This document shows, piece by piece, positions 1 through 8,861 of a stretch of DNA of 64,000 nt. The stretch is from contig JAHABL010000005.1 of the NCBI GenBank assembly GCA_018376445.1, forward strand, positions 1-64,000, in the 5' to 3' direction. Numbering within the stretch: the first letter of the stretch is position 1; each line of letters opens with the position of its first letter. The translations under genes and the position numbers were made by a program. The notes below the pieces were generated by a model. That model saw only the letters and a list, made by a program, of their open reading frames with translations, was not told where the DNA came from and searched no databases. This stretch comes from Mycobacteriales bacterium (lineage in GTDB: Bacteria > Actinomycetota > Actinomycetes > Mycobacteriales > Mycobacteriaceae).

Positions 1-161
1 AGCCCCACGAACGCCCCCGGTAAGTCCGTTCACCCACTACTGACTGTCTCCACTGAGCGCATCACGCGTGGCATGAACGCTGCCAGAACCTCCACTTTGT
101 CGAACCGACCATCCTGAAGTGAGTCGTACTCTACAGCAGTCCGCACTTTCACATGACTGAG
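1..161. other. Window edge without recognisable gene
   Basis: I see no convincing coding sequence in this stretch. It probably holds the 3' flank of a gene outside the window, since a strong hairpin follows at 162-208. Confidence 0.4.
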
Positions 162-208
162 AAAGGGGAATGCCCCACCCGGCTTAACCGGGTGGGGCAT
201 TCCCCTTT
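162..208. terminator. Strong 21-bp hairpin terminator
   Basis: A perfect 21-bp inverted repeat (left arm 162-182, right arm 188-208) closes a 5-nt loop (CTTAA). An A-run starts the left arm and a T-run ends the right arm, so it can terminate in both directions. It lies 69 nt beyond the stop of the minus-strand lipase gene and most likely ends that transcript; it may also serve a plus-strand gene left of the window. Confidence 0.85.
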
Positions 209-277
209 TAGCAGAACGTGTTATCCCTGCCACTGAGACGCGATACCCAACGAAGGTGTACACATCAGCGTTCTCTT

Positions 278-1711
278 TTAGAGGAGAACCGGTATATCAC
301 AGTTGGGGTGCTGCTCCGCACCGTGGAATGGAGCCATTCCTTGGATGAGCATACGTGGCATGGACAGCGCTGGCGTTCCAAAATGCCCAACCGGAGTGAG
401 CTGGAAGAGCATATTGCTGCCGGCGTCGCAGTAGCGATGCCAGAGCACCGCATCCTGTTCCGCCTGGAAGAGAATCTCATCCAACGCACCATGGATCAGT
501 AGAGTAGGAACCTTGGGGTGGCCAGGGTAGTAGATGGAGGAAGATTCCTTCGCAACCTGCATTGCTTGTCGGAAGGTTTCAGATTCGAAGAAGCCATCCT
601 TCATGACCTTGCTCGAGATCATTCCTGTTCCCATCGGAAAAGTGAATGGCATGCACAGATTGCGATTGACGGTAATGATGGACTTTCCATAGTCGGTGAG
701 CCATTTTTCGGCATTCGGAACCACATCAGAGTATTCACGCATCGCCCCGATGACGAAACTCATCATGAAGCTGCCGTACAGGGCAGGAATGTTCTGTCGC
801 GATCCGAAGAAGCCGAAATTGTGAGCGACCTTGATGAGGTCCGGGGCGCCCTCGTTCACGATGAACTGCTTGATGTATTTGGTGAGGTCAGGAGCGTAAT
901 AAGGCTGCTCAGCTGCTGCATACCCCGTCTGCATGCCACCATGAGAAATTCCGATAGCGGTGAAGGGGGAAGACTTCAGCGGGAAGTCCTTCTGCCGATG
1001 CACCATACGCATGGAATCTAGCAGCACGTGCGAGGCAAGGCGGTTGATTGCGTAGGAGTTACGTGGACCTTCAGCATCAGGGAAAAGCACTGGATGGCCG
1101 GCAGCCAGAACTATATTGAGCCCCTGAATGACATTATTGAAGTCTCCGCCAGCAAGAGGGGAGTTTAGGGAATTGGTCACCTTGCAGCGTGGACCAGAGG
1201 AGTTAATGAACTGGTTATATTGAACAACGCCAGCATTCTCCTTGGCATGGAGGGGGACGACCAACGTTGCCGTAGCGGTCATAGGATAGCCACGGGAATC
1301 GTAAGACACGAAAGCGTACTGGACCGACCGCGAACCCGGGAAGAAAAGCTGCGACCACAAGGATTTCCGCTTACGGATAATCTGACCTTGCTTGTAGCCC
1401 TTGCGTACGTACTTCCACGCATCATCCTTCATAAAGGGGTCGTCGGGGAAGATAGGTTGTACCCATTCCGCTACTGCCGGGTGCGGTGATTTTTTGAGCT
1501 TCAATCGGAGAGAAATCGGCTCCAACTGCGAAGCAATGTGCTGCGATTCTTCCACCGTCATAAAGAACGAGGGAGTATCAACATTCAGCGGTTTTTCCGC
1601 TTTATCAAAGTCACTAGCCTGAGCAACCCCGAAACCAAGTCCGGCGACCATGGTAGCGGTGAGAGCCAGCGAGAGAGCGATTGTGCCGACACGCCTACGC
1701 GGCAGGGACAT
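278..1711 (-). CDS. Secreted LIP-family lipase (alpha/beta hydrolase)
   Basis: The 477-residue product starts with a twin-basic N-terminus (RRR) and a hydrophobic signal segment ending near AQAS (residues 1-34), so it is exported. The mature part resembles the secretory lipase (LIP) family. The nucleophile elbow G-I-S-H-G-G puts Ser at about 256, and Asp about 411 (HGALDE) and His about 443 (PVGHF) complete a triad in the right order. It probably hydrolyses host or environmental acyl esters outside the cell. I chose the ATG at 1711 because a GGAAGAAGGG ribosome site lies 8 nt upstream; an ATG at 1744 in the same frame has no such site. By eye the gene is less GC-rich than its neighbours. Monocistronic, followed by a strong terminator. 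Confidence 0.85.
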   Translation of the reverse strand: MSLPRRRVGTIALSLALTATMVAGLGFGVAQASDFDKAEKPLNVDTPSFFMTVEESQHIASQLEPISLRLKLKKSPHPAVAEWVQPIFPDDPFMKDDAWKYVRKGYKQGQIIRKRKSLWSQLFFPGSRSVQYAFVSYDSRGYPMTATATLVVPLHAKENAGVVQYNQFINSSGPRCKVTNSLNSPLAGGDFNNVIQGLNIVLAAGHPVLFPDAEGPRNSYAINRLASHVLLDSMRMVHRQKDFPLKSSPFTAIGISHGGMQTGYAAAEQPYYAPDLTKYIKQFIVNEGAPDLIKVAHNFGFFGSRQNIPALYGSFMMSFVIGAMREYSDVVPNAEKWLTDYGKSIITVNRNLCMPFTFPMGTGMISSKVMKDGFFESETFRQAMQVAKESSSIYYPGHPKVPTLLIHGALDEILFQAEQDAVLWHRYCDAGSNMLFQLTPVGHFGTPALSMPRMLIQGMAPFHGAEQHPNCDIPVLL

Positions 1712-1897
1712 GCTCGTAACCCTTCTTCCAAAAAGTTCCATCACTGCGTGGGGAGAACACCATTAGTCACATAAGTAACACACGTAGCAGTAAAGACAAT
1801 ACACTGTTTTGAGGTGAAAAAGTGCAGCGGACTACCAAATCTCAGTAAAACTCTTCATCTCTCCTCAGAGGCAGGCACATCGGTCTTATCGGACCGC

Positions 1898-3142
1898 CTA
1901 GTATCCGAATGAACACCCCATACGCACCAAACGAGCAGCCGCCTCCACCGCCATCCACCCGGACAACTGCGTTGACAGATCCTGCTCAGCAATAGCCGAG
2001 CTCCCAACTGCCCCATCGCCTTTAGTTGCACGTCCCGACTTCTTATCGAGCTGCGCAACGCGCAACGGCAACTGGGCGAGATCATTCCACTTCGCAGAGA
2101 ACAACATCCCCTCCGGCAACCACGCCGCCGTCTCCCACGCCGCCTTCGCATTCCGCATCACCATCCGCGCCGCAGCCTGCTGAACCTGCTGCAACCGGCC
2201 ATCCCACAAAGACACCCCCGGCGCAGCGTCTACCTCCGGCATCCGCCGAGCCACATCCGCTAAGTAACGCATCAAAATTCCCTTGAAGAGGCCGCCGTCA
2301 CCGCCCCCACCTGCCAGCACAACCCCTGTGGGAGACAGCAGTGACCGCTCGCACGCCTCCACGATTTCGCACACCCGCCGCAAATGCTCCTGCTGCGTCA
2401 GCCCCTCCGAATGTAATGCCAACTCCATCTCTGCTCCCATCGCCACCCCCTGGCAATAGGTGTAGATCTTGTCGACGCGCTGCTCCTTACCGTCCACCAG
2501 ACGCAGACCATCCGCATACAACCCCTGGTAGGGGCCATCTTTCAGTTGTAGAGAGTGGTACATCCAGTCACAGATCTGCTCCGCCAGATCCTGCCCCTGC
2601 TTATCGCCGCAGCGAGCAAAGAATATTGCCGCCGGACCATTTGCCGGCGTATTCCAGAAGTCCTCCCCCACCCGCCACGGGATGCCGTACTGCGGGTTGT
2701 AGGCCTTCTCAAACTTTTCCCGCACCTCCTGCAGAGCCTTCTCGTAGCCCTGCACGTAGCCTCGTCGTTCTGCGCGCTGCACCGCCACGGCCACCCAGGC
2801 AAGGTCATCAAAGTACGGGTTGTGGCGCCAGCCGCGGCCATTCAGCCGGTAGTGAGTACGCGCCAACCGCCGCAGCAGCCGCCGGCTCCGGGGCGTCTCC
2901 TCTCTGTCTACCGCATCCACCATGCAGCCAATCAGGTGGGCCTGCCACCAGAAATTCCAGCTGCCAGAAAAACGCTCCCGGAAGAGGTACGGCCAGGCAC
3001 TCATACCTGTAGCGGTAAACGGTAAGAAGAAGGACCGCACCACGTGGCGGCCCAGTACGCTTCGTTCTGCAATGGCAGCACGTTTCTGCCAATCCGTGGT
3101 ACGTGCCCAGGAAGGGGCTGTGTGAAGTTCGGAGGTGGCCAT
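1898..3142 (-). CDS. GH76-family glycoside hydrolase (alpha-1,6-mannanase-like)
   Basis: The 414-residue protein resembles glycoside hydrolase family 76, whose members cut alpha-1,6-mannan. The paired aspartates typical of the family are in F-D-D-L-A-W (residues 112-113), preceded by aromatic-rich SWNFWWQAHL (61-70) and followed by conserved GDGGLFKGIL. There is no signal peptide, so it should be cytoplasmic, like the M. tuberculosis homologue I recall as Rv0365c. An intracellular role in mannan or lipomannan turnover is an inference. The start at 3142 has an AAAGGA site 8 nt upstream; a longer in-frame ATG at 3211 would overlap the upstream gene. It follows the TrmH-type gene by 29 nt and may be cotranscribed with it. 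Confidence 0.8.
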   Translation of the reverse strand: MATSELHTAPSWARTTDWQKRAAIAERSVLGRHVVRSFFLPFTATGMSAWPYLFRERFSGSWNFWWQAHLIGCMVDAVDREETPRSRRLLRRLARTHYRLNGRGWRHNPYFDDLAWVAVAVQRAERRGYVQGYEKALQEVREKFEKAYNPQYGIPWRVGEDFWNTPANGPAAIFFARCGDKQGQDLAEQICDWMYHSLQLKDGPYQGLYADGLRLVDGKEQRVDKIYTYCQGVAMGAEMELALHSEGLTQQEHLRRVCEIVEACERSLLSPTGVVLAGGGGDGGLFKGILMRYLADVARRMPEVDAAPGVSLWDGRLQQVQQAAARMVMRNAKAAWETAAWLPEGMLFSAKWNDLAQLPLRVAQLDKKSGRATKGDGAVGSSAIAEQDLSTQLSGWMAVEAAARLVRMGCSFGY

Positions 3143-3171
3143 CTCGGCGCATCCTTTCAACAGCGATAGTG

Positions 3172-3876
3172 TTACCAGGCGGCAGCAAGATCTGCATGCT
3201 GCGCTATCCAAGCATGCATCACAATACCTGCTGCAACGCCAACATTGATACTGCGGGTGGATCCGAATTGGGCGATAGAGACGAGCATGTCAGCCTGCTG
3301 CCCCGAAGCATCGGAAATACCGGGGCCTTCCTGGCCAAACAAGAGGAGAGCACGCTCCGGGAGGAGGGTAGATTCTAGGGGGGTAGAGCCGGGTACATTG
3401 TCCACAGCCACTACTGTGAGTCCAGCAGCGTGGGCCCACTGAATGAGCTCCTCCACCGTGTCATGGTGCCGAAGATGCTGGTAACGATCCGTCACCATGG
3501 CTCCCCGCCGATTCCACCGGCGCTTTCCCACAATGTGTACCGTCTCTGCCAAGAAAGCGTTAGCGGTGCGCACGACGGTACCAATGTTCGCGTCATGCTC
3601 GAAGTTTTCGATGGCGACGTGGAACGGGTGACGGTGGGTATCGAGATCCATAACGATGGCCTCACGCCGCCAATAACGGTAGGCGTCCACCACATTACGG
3701 CGATCCCCTTCTGCCAACAGGGTGGGATCGTAGCGGGGGTCAGTGGGAAGGGGTTCCCCGGGGTGTTCCAGAGTCCAGGGACCGACACCGTGGCGTCCTT
3801 CACCCCACTCGGTGGGGCCAGGGGCGGAGTCGGTACTCGAGGTGAGAGGTACGCTGGGGCTAGGCGAGTCCGACAT
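3172..3876 (-). CDS. TrmH/SpoU-family RNA 2'-O-methyltransferase
   Basis: The 234-residue protein carries the three SPOUT motifs: HDANIGTVVRTANAF (about 93-107), LLLFGQEGPGIS (about 177-188) and SIAQFGSTRSINVGVA (about 199-214). These form the trefoil-knot AdoMet site of 2'-O-ribose methylases. The RNA target (tRNA or rRNA) cannot be told from sequence. An N-terminal extension of about 80 residues, rich in Ser and Pro at its start, precedes the SPOUT fold. The start codon lies inside the end of pyrE (17-nt overlap on the same strand), which points to translational coupling. The pairing with pyrE matches M. tuberculosis Rv0380c-Rv0382c as I recall it. Confidence 0.9.
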   Translation of the reverse strand: MSDSPSPSVPLTSSTDSAPGPTEWGEGRHGVGPWTLEHPGEPLPTDPRYDPTLLAEGDRRNVVDAYRYWRREAIVMDLDTHRHPFHVAIENFEHDANIGTVVRTANAFLAETVHIVGKRRWNRRGAMVTDRYQHLRHHDTVEELIQWAHAAGLTVVAVDNVPGSTPLESTLLPERALLLFGQEGPGISDASGQQADMLVSIAQFGSTRSINVGVAAGIVMHAWIAQHADLAAAW

Positions 3877-4432
3877 CTTCCAGGCTCAGCAGGTAGCGAT
3901 ACTCCAGGCCTTCAGCGTTAATGACGTCCTCTGCGCCAGTCGCACGGTCCACAATGGTGGCGACGCCCACTACCTCGGCACCCAGGTCGCGCAGGACGCG
4001 GACGGCCGTGAGCGGCGAGCTACCGGTGGTGGTGGTGTCTTCGACGACCAGCACCTTCTTGCCCACCACATCAGGGCCTTCGACCTGGCGCTGCATGCCG
4101 TGCTTCTTCTTTTCCTTGCGGACGGTGAAGGCGTTAATGTCGCGCCCGTCAGCGTGCATGATGGCGGTGCCCACTGGGTCGGCACCTAGGGTGAGGCCAC
4201 CAGCGGCAACGTAGTCCCAATCTGCGGTGAGTTCGCGGAGGAGGGCGCCGATAAGGCGGGAGGCGCGGCTGTGCATGGTGACGCGACGCAGGTCGACGTA
4301 GTAGTCGGCTTCTTTCCCGGAAGAGAGGGTGACTTTCCCGTGGACCACAGCGAGGTCTTTAACGAGTTCGGCGAGTTCGGCTTTCGCCTCAGCGTTAACG
4401 GGGTGATCAGCAGGGTTGAACGCTGCAACCAT
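3860..4432 (-). CDS. pyrE: Orotate phosphoribosyltransferase
   Basis: PyrE joins orotate to PRPP to give OMP in pyrimidine synthesis. The 190-residue protein has the PRPP-binding signature VLVVEDTTTTGSS (about 127-139) and the catalytic-loop segment RKEKKKHGMQRQVEG (about 105-119), with the short length usual in actinobacteria. It lies between ttfA (upstream) and the overlapping TrmH-type gene. The AAAGG ribosome site, 8 nt before the ATG, is part of a perfect 14-bp palindrome (4433-4446), and a second hairpin stands at 4458-4486. Confidence 0.95.
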   Translation of the reverse strand: MVAAFNPADHPVNAEAKAELAELVKDLAVVHGKVTLSSGKEADYYVDLRRVTMHSRASRLIGALLRELTADWDYVAAGGLTLGADPVGTAIMHADGRDINAFTVRKEKKKHGMQRQVEGPDVVGKKVLVVEDTTTTGSSPLTAVRVLRDLGAEVVGVATIVDRATGAEDVINAEGLEYRYLLSLEDVGLA

Positions 4433-4446
4433 GAAAGGCGCCTTTC
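4433..4446 (-). promoter_or_regulatory. Palindrome containing the pyrE ribosome-binding site
   Basis: GAAAGGCGCCTTTC is a perfect 14-nt palindrome that directly abuts the pyrE start codon. Its first arm carries the likely AAAGG ribosome site. Folding or protein binding here could limit pyrE translation. The structure is seen; the function is inferred. Confidence 0.4.
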
Positions 4447-4457
4447 TGGGGTGTGGG

Positions 4458-4486
4458 AACTCCCGCGGGTGGGACCGGCGGGAGTT
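4458..4486 (-). terminator. Hairpin between ttfA and pyrE
   Basis: A 9-bp perfect stem (4458-4466 with 4478-4486) has an 11-nt loop and no U-run. It sits between the ttfA stop and the pyrE start and could be a weak terminator or attenuator that separates their expression. Confidence 0.4.
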
Positions 4487-4510
4487 GTGTCCTAAGGCTA
4501 AGCCTAGTGG

Positions 4511-7500
4511 CTAGTTGTCGTCGTCAGAAACTTCTGGCTGGGCGTGGTCGTCCTCGGCGGAGGGATCTGCGTCGGCGGCGGAGCGACCGTTCTCCGCTTG
4601 CTCATCATCTTCATCACGGCGGCGAGAGCGGCTGCTGGTCTTCCCGGGCACGAACCAAGATGGGCGAACCGCAGTGTCGGCGTCCTCATTGTGTCTGCGG
4701 GCGTGCCGGCCGGGCTCACGTGCCCCATTGAGTTTAATGATGGGGAACTGGCCAGTCTGCATGGTGGAGGGTTCTCCGTCGCGGACAGCGTGGGAGCCGG
4801 TGGAGACAGATTCTTGCGGCTGCGGGATGGTGACAGCCGGGGAGGGGGACGTCTGCGCAGCGGGCTCCTGTTCGTCCCGCTCTGGGTAGTACGGTTGGGT
4901 CGGGTTCACGATGGGCAGCGGGCCGGTTTCAGCCGGGGAGGCGACTGGCTTGACGAAGGAGATCCGTGGGCGGGTGTCCTCCGGGGTGGCGGCGACCGGC
5001 GGGACGGCGGAGCGACCACCTAGTCCGCCAGCGGCAGCTGCAGTTCCTGCTGCGTCGGCATCGACTCCAACTTCCCGACTGGGGAATCCCTCGGTGAGCG
5101 GTGTGGCGGCGAAGTCAGCGGGGCGTTCCGGCGCATCGATCGCGTCGTCTGCCTCAGCTGCTCCAGCGCCTTCAGTAGCCTCAGCGTCGTCAGCGACCTG
5201 GTCTGCGTCCTCGACCGGCTCTGCGGCTCCCGATGCGGCTGGCTCGTCCAGCTCATCGTCGGTGGCGGCAGCCTCGAAGGGGCCTTGCTCGATAGCGTCC
5301 TCACCGAAGTCCTCGTCGGTGTAGTTGGCGTCATCGGGTCCCTCGTAGGTGTCCTCGTCTACCTCGTATTCTTCTTCGTCGTCTTCGTAGGGGCTCAGTA
5401 CCTCTACAGCCTCGGCCTCGCTGACGGCAAACTCTTCTGCTTCGTCGGCAGAGGCGGCGTCAGCCAGAGCGACGTCGTTGATGATGTCGAAGGGGCCGGT
5501 GTGCTCAGGGGCGCCGAGGGCATCAATGTCGAGTTCGGCGTCTTGCCCTTCAAAGTGTGGTGGCTCCGAAATCTCGTGGTGGTCCTCGCCCATGTCGGGC
5601 CCGTCGAGGGGTTCGTCGAGAAGGGCGTCGTCTTCGGTGTCGTCGATGAGGTCTTCTTCGGTGAGCCCTTCTTCGGCGAGGTCTTCACTGGTGAAGTCCT
5701 CGGTGGCGACGTCCTCGTCGGCTTCCTCCGGTTCATCGTCGTCGACGGCGGCCAGCGTGGCGGCTTCTTCGCCGGCTTCGGGCACAATGTCGAACTCGGC
5801 GGTGGTGGGGGTGATCCACTCGTCAGCGGCCGGCACATCCTCTACCTGGGTTTCGCCCGGGAATTCGTCGACGGCGTCAACGGCTTCTGCCTCTGCGTAG
5901 GCGGCGAGAGCGTCCGCTTCGGCTTCGACGTCTTCAATGTCATTGGCGTCGTCTGTGCCCACATCACTGCCGTCCAGGTCCTCGCCCATGAGGCGGTCTG
6001 CTTCGGCAAAGTCTGCTTCGGTGACGAAGGTGGCGTCGGCGTTGCGCTCGTCGTCTGCGGAGAGGTCGGCGAAGTCGATGTGTTCCCGCGGTTCCCAAGA
6101 GCTGGCAAGCAGGGCGCTTTCATCCACATGGTTAACGGCGAGTTCACCAGTGGGTTCCTCGTCGGGTGCCCAGCTGGGGGCCGGAGTATCGTCGGCGGCG
6201 GGAAGGGTAACGAAGTCGTCTTCGGCCAGCCCGGCGGAGGTGCCAGCATCCGGCTCATCGGCGTCGTCACCGGACAGTTCCGTGTTCTCGCCGAGGGGCA
6301 GATCAGGAACGATCGTCAATCCGGCCAGGCCACCAGTCACTGCAGCTCCAGTGGTAGTACCACCGGCTGGAGTGAAGGGAATGACATTATTCGGAAGCTC
6401 ATTGCTCGGACGCTCATTGTTCGGGAACTCGCTGCCCGACAGATCATCATCCGGCAGATTGAGCAGGTCATCATCGCCGTCAATGCCATCATCTACCAGG
6501 TCATTACCAGCCAGCAGGTCGTCATCGGCAGCGTCGATGGCGACAGATTCATCAGCAGCTACTGCTGCAGCCAGCTCTTCCTCAGTGATGGGTTCATCGA
6601 TGTCGGCAGCGTCGGCAGGTACGGGAGAGTCGCCCTCGTCTGCAGGCATGCTCTCGGCTTCGGACTCGTCCTCCTCCCAGATGGGGGCAACCGGCTGATC
6701 GCCCACCACGGTGAGGGCGGGGATACCGGACGCCGCGCCATCCTCGGCCGGCTCGTCGCCCACACCACGGCCGACGAAAGTACCGGCACCAGCGGCACCA
6801 ACCCCACCGGACACCAAACCGGCCAGGGAACCGTCGGAGACGGGTACATCACTGGGGAAACCGGTGTCGGCGGGCAACAAGCCAGCTTCTTCCGGCTCGA
6901 AGGAATCTGCGTCGACGGGAAGAGAGTCAGCGTCAGTGCGGTCGGCGAGCGGGCGGGTGGGGCCCACACCCTGCAGGCTGAGAGACTCTTCCTCGCCTTC
7001 CTTGGGGGGCAGTACACGCAGCGCATCGTTGAGGTTGGCCAACCAGTTGAGGACAAAGGGGAGTTCCTCGTTGATCTTGTTGTCCGGGTCGATCTCCACA
7101 TCCACACCGTCATCGTCCAGCGGCAGCAGCGCCGCCGACCAGTAGCCTTCAGACCATGCCATGGCCAAGTCGCCGGGGTGGTTGTCGAGAATCTCCACCA
7201 GACGGTCATCGGTAGCGCGGATCATTGCATCCACATCGGAGGAGTACACCTGCAGATCGGTGGCCTTCCCAGACTCGTCCGCCTCCTCGTTAGTCTGCGG
7301 GTGGATCTCCACCACCACAGAGGAAGCGGTATCGCGTTGTACTGCCACAATCCAGCCGTCGTCCTGTGTAAAGATCAATGCGGGATGGCCGGCGAACTCT
7401 CCGGTGGCGGGGTCTTTCGGCTCACTCAGCCCACCGTCGGCGGCGGGGCCATGTTCCCATTGGGAGATGGCGGCGTGCACGCCCTCTGCGTCGGGCCGGA

Positions 7501-7648
7501 ATCCCAGCTCATCGCCCCAGCGGGACTGCTCGGGCGCATCGGTTGAGGGCTGCTGGTGGGAGCGGACGGCACCCACAATGGCAAAGACAATGCCAATTGC
7601 GCCTACCACGGCGGCCACGATCAATAAGATCACGGGAACTGATAACAT
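4511..7648 (-). CDS. ttfA: TtfA-like mycolate transport factor with giant acidic tail
   Basis: The position next to pyrE and clpB, the N-terminal membrane helix (residues 5-27) and the following globular domain of about 190 residues (with FTQDDGWIVAVQRD and MAWSEGYWSAALLPLDDDG) match M. tuberculosis Rv0383c. That family is TtfA, a partner of MmpL3 in trehalose monomycolate export. The known proteins are, from memory, under 300 residues; this one has 1045. Residues of about 215-1000 are low complexity, dominated by Asp, Glu, Ala, Ser and Pro with local repeats (for example NNERPSNELPNN), then a short basic patch (SSRSRRR) and an acidic end. The tail should be disordered and cytoplasmic. The reading frame is open throughout, so the extension appears real. 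Function is inferred from synteny and the N-terminal domain. Confidence 0.75.
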   Translation of the reverse strand: MLSVPVILLIVAAVVGAIGIVFAIVGAVRSHQQPSTDAPEQSRWGDELGFRPDAEGVHAAISQWEHGPAADGGLSEPKDPATGEFAGHPALIFTQDDGWIVAVQRDTASSVVVEIHPQTNEEADESGKATDLQVYSSDVDAMIRATDDRLVEILDNHPGDLAMAWSEGYWSAALLPLDDDGVDVEIDPDNKINEELPFVLNWLANLNDALRVLPPKEGEEESLSLQGVGPTRPLADRTDADSLPVDADSFEPEEAGLLPADTGFPSDVPVSDGSLAGLVSGGVGAAGAGTFVGRGVGDEPAEDGAASGIPALTVVGDQPVAPIWEEDESEAESMPADEGDSPVPADAADIDEPITEEELAAAVAADESVAIDAADDDLLAGNDLVDDGIDGDDDLLNLPDDDLSGSEFPNNERPSNELPNNVIPFTPAGGTTTGAAVTGGLAGLTIVPDLPLGENTELSGDDADEPDAGTSAGLAEDDFVTLPAADDTPAPSWAPDEEPTGELAVNHVDESALLASSWEPREHIDFADLSADDERNADATFVTEADFAEADRLMGEDLDGSDVGTDDANDIEDVEAEADALAAYAEAEAVDAVDEFPGETQVEDVPAADEWITPTTAEFDIVPEAGEEAATLAAVDDDEPEEADEDVATEDFTSEDLAEEGLTEEDLIDDTEDDALLDEPLDGPDMGEDHHEISEPPHFEGQDAELDIDALGAPEHTGPFDIINDVALADAASADEAEEFAVSEAEAVEVLSPYEDDEEEYEVDEDTYEGPDDANYTDEDFGEDAIEQGPFEAAATDDELDEPAASGAAEPVEDADQVADDAEATEGAGAAEADDAIDAPERPADFAATPLTEGFPSREVGVDADAAGTAAAAGGLGGRSAVPPVAATPEDTRPRISFVKPVASPAETGPLPIVNPTQPYYPERDEQEPAAQTSPSPAVTIPQPQESVSTGSHAVRDGEPSTMQTGQFPIIKLNGAREPGRHARRHNEDADTAVRPSWFVPGKTSSRSRRRDEDDEQAENGRSAADADPSAEDDHAQPEVSDDDN

Positions 7649-7789
7649 ACGTTTCCCCTATCTGCGGGCAGTACTCAGTACTAACGGTACTGTGTTTCTG
7701 CCCTGTTTCGGAGCTTTTTCACGTGTTCGGCAGCGATTTTAACCGATAGTGAAACGTGCCCACTGTGGGAAAAGTAGGCACGCGAAAAG

Positions 7790-8635
7790 CTACGGACGGA
7801 AGCCTCGAGAGGCTGGACGCTCGGGATCCAAACACCATTGCGACCAACCGCCCTCATACAGGGAAGCACCAGGTAGACCAGCGACTTCCAGGGCGGCAAT
7901 GGTGTGGGTGGCCAAGTTACCGGAACCACAGTAAACCGCAACTTCTGAGCCACTGGTAATACCCAAGCCCTCGAAACGGTCAAGCAGGCTTTCGAAGTCC
8001 AGGAACTTCTGGTCGGGGCCAAAGTTTCCGTAGGTCGGCAGGTTATGGGCACCCGGGATGTGGCCCAGGCGAGCATCGTTATATTCAAAATGACCCTGGT
8101 AGCGGCGTTCCGAGCGGGCATCCAGCAGAATGCCATGCTCCGGCCACGTCTTGACCTCATCTACGGTGATGGTGGGCATACAGGGCGTGTCAGATACCTC
8201 GAAGTTACCGCGCAGCGGAATAATGCCGGGACCCGTCACCGTGGGCATACCGGCATGCTCCCAGCGTTGCAGGCCACCATCCAGGAAGAAGACGTTCTCG
8301 ACACCAGCGTCGCGGAGGATCCACCACGCACGGGCTGCCGAAGTACCGGACACAGAGTCGTAGACCACCACATGGGAGTTCTTGTCGATACCCCATTTAC
8401 GGGTGAGCTCCTGCACCTTTTCCTTCGAGGGGAAGGGACGACGGCCGTTTTCCGGGTTGTGCACACCCGTGAGGTCCTGGTCGAGGTCCACATAGATGGC
8501 GTTAGGGATGTGGTGCTCCAGGTAATGGTCGTAGCCACCCACCCGATCGCGATACCACCGCACGTCCAGAATTACCGGTGCGCGGTTCGAACCGATACGC
8601 GACTTCAGCCACTGCGGGTTAACGAGGATACTCAT
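7790..8635 (-). CDS. Thiosulfate/3-mercaptopyruvate sulfurtransferase (tandem rhodanese)
   Basis: The 281-residue protein has two rhodanese domains (about 1-140 and 150-281). The first is inactive (VYDSVSGTSAAR, no Cys). The second has the active loop C-G-S-G-N-L-A-T with the catalytic Cys at about 236. It transfers sulfane sulfur from thiosulfate or mercaptopyruvate to a thiol or cyanide; the six-residue loop does not settle the donor. Homologues in this group are called SseA or CysA. The start at 8635 (MSILVNPQWL) fits the family N-terminus; upstream in-frame sequence to 8779 is Cys- and Ser-rich and unlike the family. It is divergent from the gene at 8862. Confidence 0.9.
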   Translation of the reverse strand: MSILVNPQWLKSRIGSNRAPVILDVRWYRDRVGGYDHYLEHHIPNAIYVDLDQDLTGVHNPENGRRPFPSKEKVQELTRKWGIDKNSHVVVYDSVSGTSAARAWWILRDAGVENVFFLDGGLQRWEHAGMPTVTGPGIIPLRGNFEVSDTPCMPTITVDEVKTWPEHGILLDARSERRYQGHFEYNDARLGHIPGAHNLPTYGNFGPDQKFLDFESLLDRFEGLGITSGSEVAVYCGSGNLATHTIAALEVAGLPGASLYEGGWSQWCLDPERPASRGFRP

Positions 8636-8769
8636 GTGCCCTATTCTACTGGTCGAGGAGTCTTTATTCATCTCTCTACAAGTGAGCACGCCGAGCGAGC
8701 CCAACTTTGTAGGTTTCGGTTCTATTTCAGATTCACTCTTGGAACATCCGTAACAGCATGTATTGTTGT

Positions 8770-8800
8770 AAATAACCATTCCCCAGGTGAATGGTTATTT
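8770..8800 (+). promoter_or_regulatory. 12-bp hairpin with T-tract in a divergent intergenic region
   Basis: A perfect 12-bp inverted repeat (8770-8781 with 8789-8800, loop CCCAGGT) ends in TTTT. It lies between two divergent genes, where an ordinary terminator is not expected. It could be a 5' leader attenuator for the gene at 8862, an operator, or the end of a short RNA. Confidence 0.4.
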
Positions 8801-8861
8801 TGTATCCCTGCACGAGGGAACCTTAATCGTCCAGAGATACGAGAACGGAACGGAGAGCCCA

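Noticed and set aside
5285..7546. A 753-codon open frame on the plus strand opposite ttfA
   Set aside because: It mirrors the strongly biased Asp/Glu/Ser codons of ttfA read in antisense. Its Gly/Val-rich translation has no domain pattern, and the opposite strand holds a gene with conserved N-terminus and context.
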